NCBI RefSeq assembly: GCF_008123965.1
Contig: NZ_VSTH01000086.1
Coordinates: 1 to 32,998, forward strand
Reading direction: 5' to 3'
DNA length: 32,998 nt
Source of the DNA: Bradyrhizobium hipponense
GTDB taxonomy: Bacteria > Pseudomonadota > Alphaproteobacteria > Rhizobiales > Xanthobacteraceae
The notes beneath the pieces were generated by a model that saw nothing but the letters and a program-made list of their open reading frames with translations, made no database searches and had not been told where the DNA came from. Below are positions 17,071-26,339 of this stretch, piece after piece. A program made the translations under genes and the position numbers. Each line of letters begins with the position of its first letter. Position 1 is the first letter of the stretch.

Positions 17071-17280
17071 TTATTGCGCGGCTGCTTGTTCCTTTGGTTG
17101 TTGTTTAAGGCCTGTGCCTGACGTGTATGCGATCAAGGCGACGTTGTATGCCTGCCAAAGCGTGTGCCGATCGATATCCGGGAAACACTTCAACACGAGC
17201 GGTTCAACGTTAGCGACTTGATAGGTATCCAAGCATTGAAGAATAACGCAGCTGACGTCGGCGATGCTGTGGTGTTGCAT
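17071..17280 (-). CDS. Small hypothetical protein, 69 residues
   Basis: Begins MQHHSIADVSCVILQCLDTY and continues NVEPLVLKCFPDIDRHTLWQA, ending in a Gln/Ala-rich tail. GGGAG lies 8 bases before this ATG; the in-frame ATG at 17286 would be too close to it. There is no membrane segment. Family unknown. The protein-like composition and ribosome site favour a real gene in an otherwise sparse region. Confidence 0.5.
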   Translation of the reverse strand: MQHHSIADVSCVILQCLDTYQVANVEPLVLKCFPDIDRHTLWQAYNVALIAYTSGTGLKQQPKEQAAAQ

Positions 17281-17463
17281 TGCCATTGCTCCCGGTGATG
17301 GACATCAGCTGGTTGCGCGGCCGCGGTCTCTTGGTTTGTTGCCAGGACGATACGTGCAGCCACAAGCTGAAGCGACCGCCGGCAGACATTGATCGATGGC
17401 CTGATCACCCTAGCTGTGGAGCCTCGCTCGCTGGCAAGGTGTGCGGCAAGCGCGACGCCCTTC

Positions 17464-17724
17464 TCAGAGCCGGTCGCGACCTGACGATGATGCGCGGACA
17501 CTAAGCTCTGATGAACCGGCCGGTCCGTTGCTATGGTGGAGTTGTTCGAGTCGCCTGTCGAGTTCTTGCCTTTTGGCAACGATCCTTGCGGCGAGAATCT
17601 GATCGACGTCCGTGTAGAGAGCCCACAATTCATCGAGGGACATCTGCTCAAACTGCGGTCGGTAATCACGAATGCCAAAGTCCGGCCCCCGTTTGAGGCG
17701 GGTCGCAGCTAAGTCAGTCGTCAA
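17464..17724 (-). CDS. Truncated H-NS-like protein: oligomerisation domain only
   Basis: About 86 residues. The core MSLDELWALYTDVDQILAAR, then IVAKRQELDRRLEQL, aligns with the N-terminal dimerisation region of the H-NS gene at 30052 (LSLDELWKLHDEV...AEKARLDERLRRI). After it comes an unrelated Ser/Arg-rich tail and a stop. The DNA-binding motif (TWSGRGR.P.WL) is absent, and I find no trace of it in the other frames downstream. Known H-NS fragments of this kind can act as antagonists by forming mixed oligomers, but this could simply be a relic. The TTG at 17724 or the ATG at 17643 may be the start. Confidence 0.55.
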   Translation of the reverse strand: MTTDLAATRLKRGPDFGIRDYRPQFEQMSLDELWALYTDVDQILAARIVAKRQELDRRLEQLHHSNGPAGSSELSVRASSSGRDRL

Positions 17725-17745
17725 AGCCCGGACTCTTACGCCGAT

Positions 17746-17955
17746 TCAGACGATCGCGTTGCTGGCCGGGCCCACTGCGCTGCCCTCGTAAACCGCCTTC
17801 CTAGCTCTAGTTTCGCGTGCCGCACCGACGATTCTGCGCTCGGCCTTGGCCACTCGATCTCGAAGGGTCTCAAGTTCGGATACTTGAGACGCGAGTGCCT
17901 CACAATGTTGGCGCAGAGCGAAATGACAACCATCCAGTCGCGCACGAGCGTCCAT
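17746..17955 (-). CDS. Small coiled-coil hypothetical protein
   Basis: 69 residues starting MDARARLDGCHFALRQHCEA, with a heptad-like stretch VSELETLRDRVAKAERRI. GAGGGG lies about 6 bases upstream of the ATG at 17955. No known domain. The LRDRVAKAE segment loosely resembles LRERVRKAE in the small gene at 31550. Function unknown. Confidence 0.5.
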   Translation of the reverse strand: MDARARLDGCHFALRQHCEALASQVSELETLRDRVAKAERRIVGAARETRARKAVYEGSAVGPASNAIV

Positions 17956-18024
17956 TGCACGCCCCTCTAGGTGCTGCCCCAGGAGAGATGGCCCGCGATT
18001 GGGACCACCCCTGAGACTAGTCAA

Positions 18025-18511
18025 ATTGGGCCATCAGGTCTGTTCGCTTTCGCACGCTGGCTGTATGGTTTTCGCGGTGGACCGCCACGCGTCGATGGCT
18101 GAGAGCGGCAAGCAGGATATTGCCGACGACCTGCCGCTCGGGCCTCACGGTTCTCGGAGTCGCAAAATGGGCGGCTCAGGGCGACTGCCGCCCGCGGACA
18201 AGGCCAGCCTTGGATCTCGCCAGCGCACAAAATACCGCCAAGCACCTTCTGCGGCCCCGGCATTTAGGGGGTGCTGGGGCCGTTTCGATCTGCGCGCGTT
18301 AGCTTTGATCGGCCGGACGCAGTATCCCGTGCCTAGCAAAAATCGGCAGCCGGTTCTGGTCGGTTTTGAACCGATTGGCTGCGGCACGCGCGGCGCATGT
18401 CTGAGGCGCGGCTCCGACCCGGCCCTGAAGGGTGGGCACAGCTAGTCTAATTATCGGAAGCCACGCCGAGCGCGAGGGTAGGAGCGCCGCGTGGAACGTG
18501 ATCGGCAGAAC
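18025..18511. other. Gene-poor stretch with a strong hairpin
   Basis: No convincing gene. A 10-bp stem with one G-T pair (18253-18262 with 18272-18281, 9-base loop) is followed on the plus strand by GTTTC. It could be a weak terminator, although no plus-strand gene ends just before it. Confidence 0.3.
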
Positions 18512-18931
18512 CTAGTTTCCGAGCTCGACGTACCGACGAAGCCTGACGACGATATCCGGCAAAGCGTGGCGCAGGCGTGCAGCGTCTTGGGAAGTGGTCG
18601 AGAACGGTGCGAACCTGATCATGGCATTCCAAGGTCGACTTCCGTAGACGGTGATCGAGACTCCGGCTCTCGAAAAGCCATCAACTTTGCGAAGCTCACC
18701 AAGGACGAGGTCGGCGATCGCCACAGCGGGCAGTCGCGCTGGTTTTTCATCGGGGCCGCCGGCGGACAAGAGAGCGACTGGCTTCACAGGTTGCGCTGCC
18801 GCGGTCACGGGCTCCTCTTGGCGTGTTCGCGGCATCCCCGGCGCCGGAGGCGCGGTGGCGGGCGACGCGGACGGAGCAAAAATGCCACTGATTAGCGCCG
18901 CGAGGCCTGCATCTTTCGAGTCACCGCTCAT
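18512..18931 (-). CDS. Hypothetical protein, 139 residues
   Basis: Starts MSGDSKDAGLAALISGIFAP with GGAGAG 5 bases upstream of the ATG at 18931. An Ala/Pro/Thr-rich low-complexity part (about 20-65) is followed by a folded-looking C-terminal half: AIADLVLGELRKVDGFSRAG, VSITVYGSRPW and LRHALPDIVVRLRRYVELG. No signal peptide or membrane helix. Family not recognised. It stands alone between sparse stretches. Confidence 0.6.
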   Translation of the reverse strand: MSGDSKDAGLAALISGIFAPSASPATAPPAPGMPRTRQEEPVTAAAQPVKPVALLSAGGPDEKPARLPAVAIADLVLGELRKVDGFSRAGVSITVYGSRPWNAMIRFAPFSTTSQDAARLRHALPDIVVRLRRYVELGN

Positions 18932-19116
18932 CGCTCTCTCCGCAGTTGAGCGTAGCCTAGCAGCTTTCGGAAAGGATACCACCACGCCCTGAGCAAACGC
19001 AGGGTGGTTCCTGTGTTGGCGATCGAACATTCAGGCGTGCAAAGTTTCGCTAAGCTTGTCCTCAGCGAGATACCTGATTCGCGAAGGGGGCATCGAAGGT
19101 GTTGGGTGGTCTGGTG

Positions 19117-19326
19117 ATGCGCTGGCGTATGCGCAATTTTTTGTTGATTTGCCCATCTTGCAAAAATGCCGCTTCCGCGATCCGCGGGCGCTACATGCTC
19201 GGCCAGGAGCGATTGACGTGCGATCACTGCGGAGCGACTGACTCTGTGACTTTCTGGCGTTTTGAAGGGATAGCTCACCGCGCGTGCGCGACGAGCAGTC
19301 GGAAGGACTCTTGCGTTCAGGGCTAG
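19117..19326 (+). CDS. Small zinc-ribbon-like hypothetical protein
   Basis: About 69 residues starting MRWRMRNFLLICPSC. Two CxxC pairs (CPSC and CDHC, followed by Gly) are spaced as in a zinc ribbon, and an aromatic VTFWRFEG segment follows. The ribosome site is weak; a TTG at 19099 is an alternative start. It could bind a metal and act in regulation, but nothing else supports a function. Confidence 0.45.
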   Translation: MRWRMRNFLLICPSCKNAASAIRGRYMLGQERLTCDHCGATDSVTFWRFEGIAHRACATSSRKDSCVQG

Positions 19327-19356
19327 TTAGAACAGCTTTTTTGGGGGGATAAGAGA

Positions 19357-19650
19357 ATGACAAATTGTGTGATCGTTCGGGCCTATGGAAGACAATTGGA
19401 TCAGTTGCGCGGAGAGGCATCGCGCATTTCGCGGGCAAACAAAATCGACTGGTGGATCGAGCGCGGAGTCCAAGGCACACGATTTTGCTTTGAGAATGCA
19501 GAGACGAAGAGGGCGTTCGTCTCAATCTGCGAAAATGTCGGTGTTTCGCACATTGATGGCGCCCGCCAGCGTGAACAGCCGGGACCGCGACTGGTTTGTT
19601 CGAGGCGTTCTCCGAATGCCTTGATGCGGCAGCAGCCAATCGGAGCGTGA
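19357..19650 (+). CDS. Small hypothetical protein, paralogue of the 30656-30898 gene
   Basis: 97 residues. The core LRGEASRISRANKIDWWIER followed by GTRFCFENAETKRAFVSICE matches LRAEASRIARQGEADWWVEK and GTHFCFGSNEAKGAFAQLSK in the gene at 30656-30898. The Trp pair, FCF and AF residues are conserved. The ATG follows TGGGGGGATAAGAGA. It looks like a compact alpha/beta domain, no catalytic motif. The C-terminal ~25 residues are not shared. Function unknown. Confidence 0.6.
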   Translation: MTNCVIVRAYGRQLDQLRGEASRISRANKIDWWIERGVQGTRFCFENAETKRAFVSICENVGVSHIDGARQREQPGPRLVCSRRSPNALMRQQPIGA

Positions 19651-20500
19651 GCATCGACACTAATTCCATGAGGTTCGGAGGCGACCCAGGCTCAAGGCTG
19701 AGGGAAAGTTGAGCCCGGTCTTACATCGGAATCCAGGCAACAATAACAGAGCGAAGAATTGGCTTGGTTCCTATCCGGCCAGCACGTCCTCGCGCGACTT
19801 CAACAGGCGCACCTAACTGCCGCTCTCATGCTCTTCCAGCTGGCCGCGATTGGCATAGGCAACGCCCGCATCGAACTCAGGACCAGTGCCGCCGAGCCGG
19901 AAGACCAAGCGGCTCGGGCGTTAGGAAGATCGGTGCCGCTACAACTGTGCCTTGGTCCGGATTGCCGCACGTGAGGGTTCGCTTCTCAGCGCTCCGAATT
20001 GGAAAACCTTCGCGCAGGGTGCGAGGCAGAGCGGAAAACTAAAGCGCCATACCCAAAGTGGAAGGGGACTACTGCTGCGGCGGTTAGCATGGCGAAAGCG
20101 AAAGCGTCCACGCATCAGGCGACACGGCCTGCCTGGTAGCGTCATCAGCGAAAATCACGGGCTAGAGCAGGCCGATCCACGAACTCTAGTGCGGTGTTTG
20201 ATCCAACGCCTTGAGCAAGGCGTCGAGACATGCGCTGGCATGTTCATGCTTTGCATCGTGCCCGCCACCGCGCGAGCGCGTGGACTGAGCACGCTGCTGA
20301 CAATTTCCGGTCCAGGTGCCTCGACACGCTCTGACCACGCGCGTGCCGCCGACCAGCCCGTCCATTTTATTTAGGTTGCGAGAGGTCGTGCAAATCGGTC
20401 GTGCGATTTAAAATCTGCAGACGAGCAATGACCGAGATTATTTCCCGGTTCTGATCGAAGGCGAATAGAATATCCCGTAGATTCGCGGGGGTTTCGCCTC
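19651..20500. other. Long stretch without a recognised gene
   Basis: No supported gene. A CCGAGCCG/CGGCTCGG 8-bp inverted repeat near 19888-19918 and a 7-bp hairpin (acgcctt..aaggcgt) near 20207-20224 are present, but neither has a T-run. Confidence 0.35.
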
Positions 20501-20504
20501 TGTC

Positions 20505-21197
20505 GGGACAAATCAGTTAACTTGAGATATTAACAATTAAATCATTTTTGCGCTGGTGACATATAGACAGAAAATTAAAATTCGAGCATCGTATATTTAA
20601 TTTAGAATAGAAGGCTCGAGAGTCCGCGGCACTTCGGTCAGCGGAGGCTGCGGCATCAAGGCCGATCGGCGTGCGCGGAGTGCACTGCCGAACACAAAAC
20701 AGGGGCAGGGATCAGGGCGTTCGGAATCGTTTCACATTAGGTCGCCGCGCAAATAGCAAACAGGCAATTGCTTGTCGACCACGCTTGCTCCGTTTGGGTG
20801 TGGGCGCCGGCACTTTGTGAATTGGCTTTCGACTGCAGTTACAGCCGCTCCGCGTCGGCAGAGTTTGAGGGAGTGCACATTGAGTGGCGTAAATATTCTC
20901 CGCAGCCCGGAATTATCAGCCGCTTGGTCGCTAATTGAACGGCGCCTGCAAGGGATTTCGAACTCCGAGCTTCTTTCCTCATCGTTCAGTCGATCTGCCG
21001 ATGTTGCGGTATTCGCGGTGAACAATGCGCCTGCTCTGATCAATCAGGCGGCGTTGGAGCCGCCGTCTCCATTGTGGCGACCGGTCGACAGTGACCGAAC
21101 GCGATCCGCTTGCCGGGACGTTATCCCTCTTACATCCGCTCGATCCCGGCGGAATGAAGCTGTTTCATTGTGATTTTCTGATTGTGAGGCGTAAGCC
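20505..21197 (+). promoter_or_regulatory. AT-rich promoter-like segment and long leader of the adhesin operon
   Basis: Bases 20505-20615 are strikingly AT-rich in GC-rich surroundings (runs such as attaacaattaaatcattttt and tatatttaatttagaata). The adhesin start is about 590 bases further on, with no supported gene in between. The segment is a natural place for the promoter and for H-NS binding; an H-NS gene lies just beyond the operon. No exact -35/-10 pair is claimed. Some leader sequence after 20732 could be coding, but I see no ribosome site. Confidence 0.45.
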
Positions 21198-24100
21198 ATG
21201 GCGACGCAGACGACCGGTGGGGGTAGCACGATCTCGTTCGGAAATGCCCCGCAAGCCAACAATGACAGCTTTGCGTTCACAGAAGAAGCCAACAACATTC
21301 TTGTTTTGAATGTTATGGCCAATGATCTGGGTGGCGCAGCAAAGACGCTATTCTCCCTAGATGATGGAACGAGCGCCTCGGCATCGACCAAGACCTATGC
21401 ACCGGCGGATCTGCTGGTCAAAGATGTCGCCTACAGCAGCGACACAGCCGGAATGAACGGAACGGGCGACCATAGCGCGCTCGGTGCACGCATCTGGATC
21501 GAATCGGACGGCTTCGTCCATTACGACAAGGGCGACATCAATGCCCAGCTACAGGCGCTTGCTGTCGGCGCCACGCTGACCGATACATTTACTTACGCGA
21601 TCCAGCTGGGCAATGGGACGCTTAGCTGGGCGACGGTTACGCTGCAGTTTAGCGGCGCAAACGACCAAGTGTATATCACCTCGAGTCCGCAGAGCGGCAC
21701 CATCGTGGAGGACGCGCCAGCGACGTCAGATCCTTCAGACTCGCTAAGCACGGTCGGTACCGTCAGCTTCAGCGATGTCGATCTTAGCGACACTCACACC
21801 GCCAGCTTCGCGGCTGCTGCGAGCAACACCACCACGCTCGGCCTCTTCTCGCTGGATCCGGTGAGCGAGGCAGCCAATGCCGCAAACGGGTCGGTACAGT
21901 GGCACTACACGTTGAATAACGCCGCCGCGCAATACCTCGCCCAAGGCCAGAGCGTCACCGAAAGCTTCGTGGTGACCGTCAATGACGGCCACGGGTCAAC
22001 TGCAACGCAGACCGTGACGGTGACCATCACCGGCAGCAATGATGCGGCAACGGTCAGCTCCGACTCGAAGTCCGTCACCGAAGGCGACACCGCCTCCGCG
22101 CTCAACACCTCGGGGCAGCTCAGCATCACCGACCCCGATACGGGCGAAGCCCACGTCGTGGCCCAGAGCAATGTGCACGGCAGCTACGGCGACTTCAGCA
22201 TCGATGCCAGCGGGGCCTGGAGCTACGCCGGCAACGGCGCCCACAACGAGCTCACCGCCGGGCAGCAGGTGCAGGATCAGTTCACCGTGGTGAGCCAGGA
22301 CGGCACCGCCTCTGGCACGGTGACGGTGACGATCACCGGCAGCAATGATGCGGCAACGGTCAGCTCCGACTCGAAGTCCGTCACCGAAGGCGACACGGCG
22401 TCCGCGCTCAACACCTCCGGCCAGCTGACGATTGTGGACGCGGATACGGGCGAAGCCCACGTCGTGGTGCAGAGCAATGCCCACGGCAGCTATGGCGACT
22501 TCACGGTCGATGCCAACGGCGCCTGGAGCTACGCCGGCAACGGCGCCCACAGTGAGCTCACCGCCGGGCAGCAGGTGCAGGATCAGTTCACCGTGGTGAG
22601 CCAGGACGGCACCGCGACCGGGACGGTGACGGTGACCATCACCGGCAGCAATGATGCGGCAACGGTCTCGTCGGAGGCCAAGGCGGTGACCGAAGCCGAC
22701 ACCGCGACTGCACTCAACACCTCGGGCCAGCTGACGATTGTGGATGCGGATACGGGCGAAGCCCACGTCGTGGCCCAGAGCAATGCGCACGGCAGCTACG
22801 GCGACTTCAGCATCGATGCCAGCGGGGCCTGGAGCTACGCCGGCAACGGCGCCCACAACGAGCTCACCGCCGGGCAGCAGGTGCAGGACCAGTTCACGGT
22901 GACGAGCCAGGACGGCACCGCCTCCGGCACGGTGACGGTGACCATCACCGGCAGCAATGATGCGGCAACGGTCAGCTCCGACTCGAAGTCCGTCACCGAA
23001 GGCGACACGGCGTCCGCGCTCAACACCTCCGGCCAGCTGACGATTGTGGATGCGGATACGGGCGAAGCCCGCGTCGTGGTGCAGAGCAATGCCCACGGCA
23101 GCTACGGCGACTTCACGGTCGATGCCAGCGGGGCCTGGAGCTACGCCGGCAACGGCGCCCACAACGAGCTCACCGCCGGGCAGCAGGTCCAGGACCAGTT
23201 CACCGTGACGAGCCAGGACGGCACCGCCGCCGGGACGGTGACGGTGACCATCACCGGCAGCAATGATGCGGCAACGGTCAGCTCCGACTCGAAGTCCGTC
23301 ACCGAAGGCGACACGGCGTCCGCGCTCAACACCTCCGGCCAGCTGACGATTGTGGATGCGGATACGGGCGAAGCCCACGTCGTGGCCCAGAGCAACGCGC
23401 ACGGGAGCTATGGCGACTTCACGATCGATGCCAGCGGGGCCTGGAGCTACACCGGCAACGGCGCCCACAACGAGCTCACCGCCGGGCAGCAGGTGCAGGA
23501 CCAGTTCACGGTGGCCAGCCAGGACGGCACCGCCACCGGCACGGTGACGGTGACCATCACCGGCACCAATGATGCGCCATCAACACCTACCGACAGCAAT
23601 GCGGCAACCAACACGGTGACCGAAGGCGCCGCGTCCGGCACGACCGTGGGCGTCATCGCGTCCGCGACCGACGTCGACGGGCCGGCGGTGAGCTATGCGC
23701 TGACCGGCGACACCTCGGGCGGCGGCTTCACCATCGACGCTGTCACGGGCGTGGTGACGGTCGCCGATCCCACCAAGATCGATTACGAGAGCGCGGCCGG
23801 TCACGCCTATTCGGTGACGGTGCGGGCCTCGGATGGTACGCTGACCAGCCAACAAACCTTCAGCATAGCCGTAACGGATGTCGCGCCGTCGACGCCGGTC
23901 GACGGTAATGCGGCAACCAATACGGTGGCCGAAGGCGCCGCGGCGGGCACGAGCGTGGGCATCACGGCGTCCTCGAGTGACGTCAACGGTCCGGCGGTGA
24001 GTTACAGTTTGGTGGGCGACAGCTCAAATGGCGGATTTACCATCAATTCGACCACCGGCGTGGTGACGGTCGCCGATCCCACCAAGATCGATTACGAGAG

Positions 24101-26300
24101 TGCTGCAGGTCACGCTTATTCGGTGACGGTGCAGGCCTCCGACGGCACGCTGAACAGCCAGCAGATCTTCAGTATTGCGGTGACGGATGTCGCGCCGTCG
24201 ACGCCGATCGATGGCAATGCGGCAGCCAATACGGTGGCCGAAGGCGCCGCGGCGGGCACGAGCGTGGGCATCACGGCGTCCTCGAGCGACGTCAACGGTC
24301 CGGCGGTGAGTTACAGTTTGGTGGGCGACAGCTCCAACGGCGGGTTCGCCATCAACTCGACCACCGGCGTGGTGACGGTCGCCGATCCGAGCAAGATAAG
24401 CTATGTCGGCAGTGGATCATCGCACAGTTACTCGGTCACGGCGCAGGCATCCGATGGCGCGCTGAACAGTCAGCAGAGTTTCAGCATTGCCGTGACGCAA
24501 TCGGACGTAACGCCCCCGACCGCCTCGGTATCGCATTCACTTAACTCGAGCCACCAGACCTCCACCTTCACCGTGACGGCATCCGATGCGAGCGGCCTCA
24601 AGACGGTTCAGCTGTACGACACGGTGACACCAGCTGGGAATGGCACTCCAAATCAACCGGTCTTGATCTATACGTTCGCCGCCGCGGATATCGTGAACGG
24701 CAACTATGTCCACACCTTCACAGATGGACAGGCTCCGTTTGCAAGCATCAACAATGATGCGCACAAGATCAGCGCGGTCGTGACCGACAATGCGAACAAT
24801 TCGGCCACCGTGTTTGATCCGGTGACCTTCAACACCAACGGTGGAAGCGGAGGTAGCACGAAATTTTCAGCGCCAGCCGGTATCGCCGGATCTCCGATAA
24901 ATCTCGGCTTGGCTGACCCCACCGGACAAATGGCAGAGGTCACGTTGACGATCACTGGCACGCTGGATGGATGGTCCGTACATGGCGCCACTCACAATGC
25001 TGATGGGTCGTGGTCGGTCACAACGCACGATCTCACCTCACTGACCGTCGTGACCGCTTCAGATTACGTCGGGGCATCGGTGCTGAACGTGACAGAACAC
25101 TGGACCAATGCCGATGGCAGCATCGGGACCGCGACAGTTCTGAACAACCTGGAAGCGTACGCGCAAGGCTCTCCCATCTTCGCATGGTCCGGCGATGACA
25201 CGTTAACCGGCTCGAGCGGTCATGATACGTTCGTGCTCTCGCAGCCGATCGGCAATGACAAGATCTACAGCTTCGATGGCTCTTCGGACCTGATTGACCT
25301 GATCAGGTATGGTTGGCAGAGCTTCAGCGATGTACAGGCCCACAGCGCTGACGACGCAAACGGCAACGCGGTGATTACGCTGGCTGACGGCCAGACCATC
25401 ACCCTGGACGGGGTGCATGCGGCGGATCTGACTGCGGCAAACTTCGAATTTGACGTTACGCCGACCGTCGAGAACTCGGGGACAATGAGCATCGGCAATG
25501 GCGCGATGTTGCCGCTGTCCGGCATCATCCACAACACCGGAAGCATCGAGCTCCACAGCTCCGGCGACGACACGCTGCTGCAATTGATCCAGACCGGCGT
25601 CAAGCTGGAGGGGGGCGGCCACGTGATCCTGTCGGATGATGACCACAACATCATCGCCGGCACGGCACCGAATGTGACGCTCGACAACATCGACAACACA
25701 ATCTCCGGGGCCGGCCAGCTGGGGCAGGGCAGTCTCAGTCTCAGCAACGCGGCGACCATCCTTGCCGATGGTGTCCATGCGCTGGTGATCGACACCGGCC
25801 AGAATGTGATCGCAAACGCCGGGACTTTGGAGGCCACTGGAACCGGCGGTCTGCAGATCAACAGTGCCATCATCAACACCGGCCTGTTGTGGGCCAATGG
25901 CGGTGCGGTTACGGCGCTGGGCGAGGTCAGCGGTTCGGGTAGCGCAGAGATCAGCGGCATTGGCACGATAGAGTTCGGAGCGGCTTCCAGCGCCAACGTC
26001 ACGATCGACGCAAACGCCACCGGCCACCTCGTCCTGGATGACGCCTTCCATTTCACGGGAACGGTGAGCGGGCTGACGGCCGACGATGATGTCGATCTCA
26101 AGGGTGTCAATTTCAGCGGCGAAACCACCTTGAGCTTCACCGAAAACCAAGCCGGGACCGGCGGCACCCTGACCGTCTCCGATGGTGCTCACACCGCGAA
26201 TATCGTCCTGCTCGGCCAGTACGATCCGGCCGGCTTTACCGCAAAAAGCGACATAGCGAGCAACACGCTGATCGCCTATGACCCGCACCACATCGCCTAA
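21198..26300 (+). CDS. Large VCBS/cadherin-repeat adhesin, type I secreted
   Basis: 1700 residues, no Sec signal peptide. Order: N-terminal domain (1-~125, with VMANDLGGAAKTLFSLDDGT and GARIWIESDGFVHYD); a diverged VCBS-like unit (~150-275); five near-identical 102-residue VCBS repeats (about 279-788); three ~103-residue cadherin-like repeats (about 793-1100, each starting STP.D.NAA.NTV.EGAA); an Ig-like part (PPTASVSHSL onward); one RTX-like motif (DDTLTGSSGHDTFVLS, about 1331) with a following IGNDKIYSFDGSSDLIDL; then a beta-helix-like C-terminus ending NTLIAYDPHHIA. Such proteins are exported by type I systems through C-terminal signals and mediate attachment or aggregation. The ATG follows GAGG by about 9 bases. 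The ABC transporter and adaptor genes follow directly. Adhesin role follows from the family; the ligand is unknown. Confidence 0.92.
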   Translation: MATQTTGGGSTISFGNAPQANNDSFAFTEEANNILVLNVMANDLGGAAKTLFSLDDGTSASASTKTYAPADLLVKDVAYSSDTAGMNGTGDHSALGARIWIESDGFVHYDKGDINAQLQALAVGATLTDTFTYAIQLGNGTLSWATVTLQFSGANDQVYITSSPQSGTIVEDAPATSDPSDSLSTVGTVSFSDVDLSDTHTASFAAAASNTTTLGLFSLDPVSEAANAANGSVQWHYTLNNAAAQYLAQGQSVTESFVVTVNDGHGSTATQTVTVTITGSNDAATVSSDSKSVTEGDTASALNTSGQLSITDPDTGEAHVVAQSNVHGSYGDFSIDASGAWSYAGNGAHNELTAGQQVQDQFTVVSQDGTASGTVTVTITGSNDAATVSSDSKSVTEGDTASALNTSGQLTIVDADTGEAHVVVQSNAHGSYGDFTVDANGAWSYAGNGAHSELTAGQQVQDQFTVVSQDGTATGTVTVTITGSNDAATVSSEAKAVTEADTATALNTSGQLTIVDADTGEAHVVAQSNAHGSYGDFSIDASGAWSYAGNGAHNELTAGQQVQDQFTVTSQDGTASGTVTVTITGSNDAATVSSDSKSVTEGDTASALNTSGQLTIVDADTGEARVVVQSNAHGSYGDFTVDASGAWSYAGNGAHNELTAGQQVQDQFTVTSQDGTAAGTVTVTITGSNDAATVSSDSKSVTEGDTASALNTSGQLTIVDADTGEAHVVAQSNAHGSYGDFTIDASGAWSYTGNGAHNELTAGQQVQDQFTVASQDGTATGTVTVTITGTNDAPSTPTDSNAATNTVTEGAASGTTVGVIASATDVDGPAVSYALTGDTSGGGFTIDAVTGVVTVADPTKIDYESAAGHAYSVTVRASDGTLTSQQTFSIAVTDVAPSTPVDGNAATNTVAEGAAAGTSVGITASSSDVNGPAVSYSLVGDSSNGGFTINSTTGVVTVADPTKIDYESAAGHAYSVTVQASDGTLNSQQIFSIAVTDVAPSTPIDGNAAANTVAEGAAAGTSVGITASSSDVNGPAVSYSLVGDSSNGGFAINSTTGVVTVADPSKISYVGSGSSHSYSVTAQASDGALNSQQSFSIAVTQSDVTPPTASVSHSLNSSHQTSTFTVTASDASGLKTVQLYDTVTPAGNGTPNQPVLIYTFAAADIVNGNYVHTFTDGQAPFASINNDAHKISAVVTDNANNSATVFDPVTFNTNGGSGGSTKFSAPAGIAGSPINLGLADPTGQMAEVTLTITGTLDGWSVHGATHNADGSWSVTTHDLTSLTVVTASDYVGASVLNVTEHWTNADGSIGTATVLNNLEAYAQGSPIFAWSGDDTLTGSSGHDTFVLSQPIGNDKIYSFDGSSDLIDLIRYGWQSFSDVQAHSADDANGNAVITLADGQTITLDGVHAADLTAANFEFDVTPTVENSGTMSIGNGAMLPLSGIIHNTGSIELHSSGDDTLLQLIQTGVKLEGGGHVILSDDDHNIIAGTAPNVTLDNIDNTISGAGQLGQGSLSLSNAATILADGVHALVIDTGQNVIANAGTLEATGTGGLQINSAIINTGLLWANGGAVTALGEVSGSGSAEISGIGTIEFGAASSANVTIDANATGHLVLDDAFHFTGTVSGLTADDDVDLKGVNFSGETTLSFTENQAGTGGTLTVSDGAHTANIVLLGQYDPAGFTAKSDIASNTLIAYDPHHIA
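22032..23561 (+). repeat. Five tandem 306-bp VCBS-coding repeats
   Basis: Unit starts at 22032, 22338, 22644, 22950 and 23256, each opening with ggcagcaatgatgcggcaac. Copies are nearly identical at the DNA level; unit 3 differs most at its start (SSEAKAVTEADTATAL instead of SSDSKSVTEGDTASAL). This invites slippage or recombination that changes the copy number. Confidence 0.95.
23577..24503 (+). repeat. Three tandem ~309-bp cadherin-like coding repeats
   Basis: Units begin near 23577, 23889 and 24198 (tcgacgccg.tcga..g.aatgcggc). Units 2 and 3 are very alike over their first two thirds; unit 3 diverges at KISYVGSGSSHSY. Confidence 0.85.
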
Positions 26301-26339
26301 GCGGCATGACCGGAGCACATCAGCTTTGAGGTATCAACC

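Noticed and set aside
19031..19669. 212-residue open frame on the minus strand
   Set aside because: Opposes two plus-strand genes with better evidence (zinc-ribbon protein and the paralogous 19357 gene).
21330..21350. GGAA near residue 46 of the adhesin, and a TAAG within VCBS unit 4, as LapG cleavage sites
   Set aside because: Neither is in a recognisable retention-module context, and TAAG in unit 4 is just one variant of a DGTAxG position in the repeats.
21996..23468. 490-residue open frame on the minus strand across the VCBS repeats
   Set aside because: It is a repetitive His/Arg/Gly-rich shadow of the 306-bp coding repeats with no ribosome site. The plus strand has clear VCBS domains.
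22032..23561. CRISPR-like regular repeats
   Set aside because: The 306-bp units are in-frame protein repeats with no short repeat/spacer pattern.
25203..26318. 371-residue open frame on the minus strand
   Set aside because: Antisense to the adhesin C-terminus; composition and lack of domains mark it as a shadow frame.
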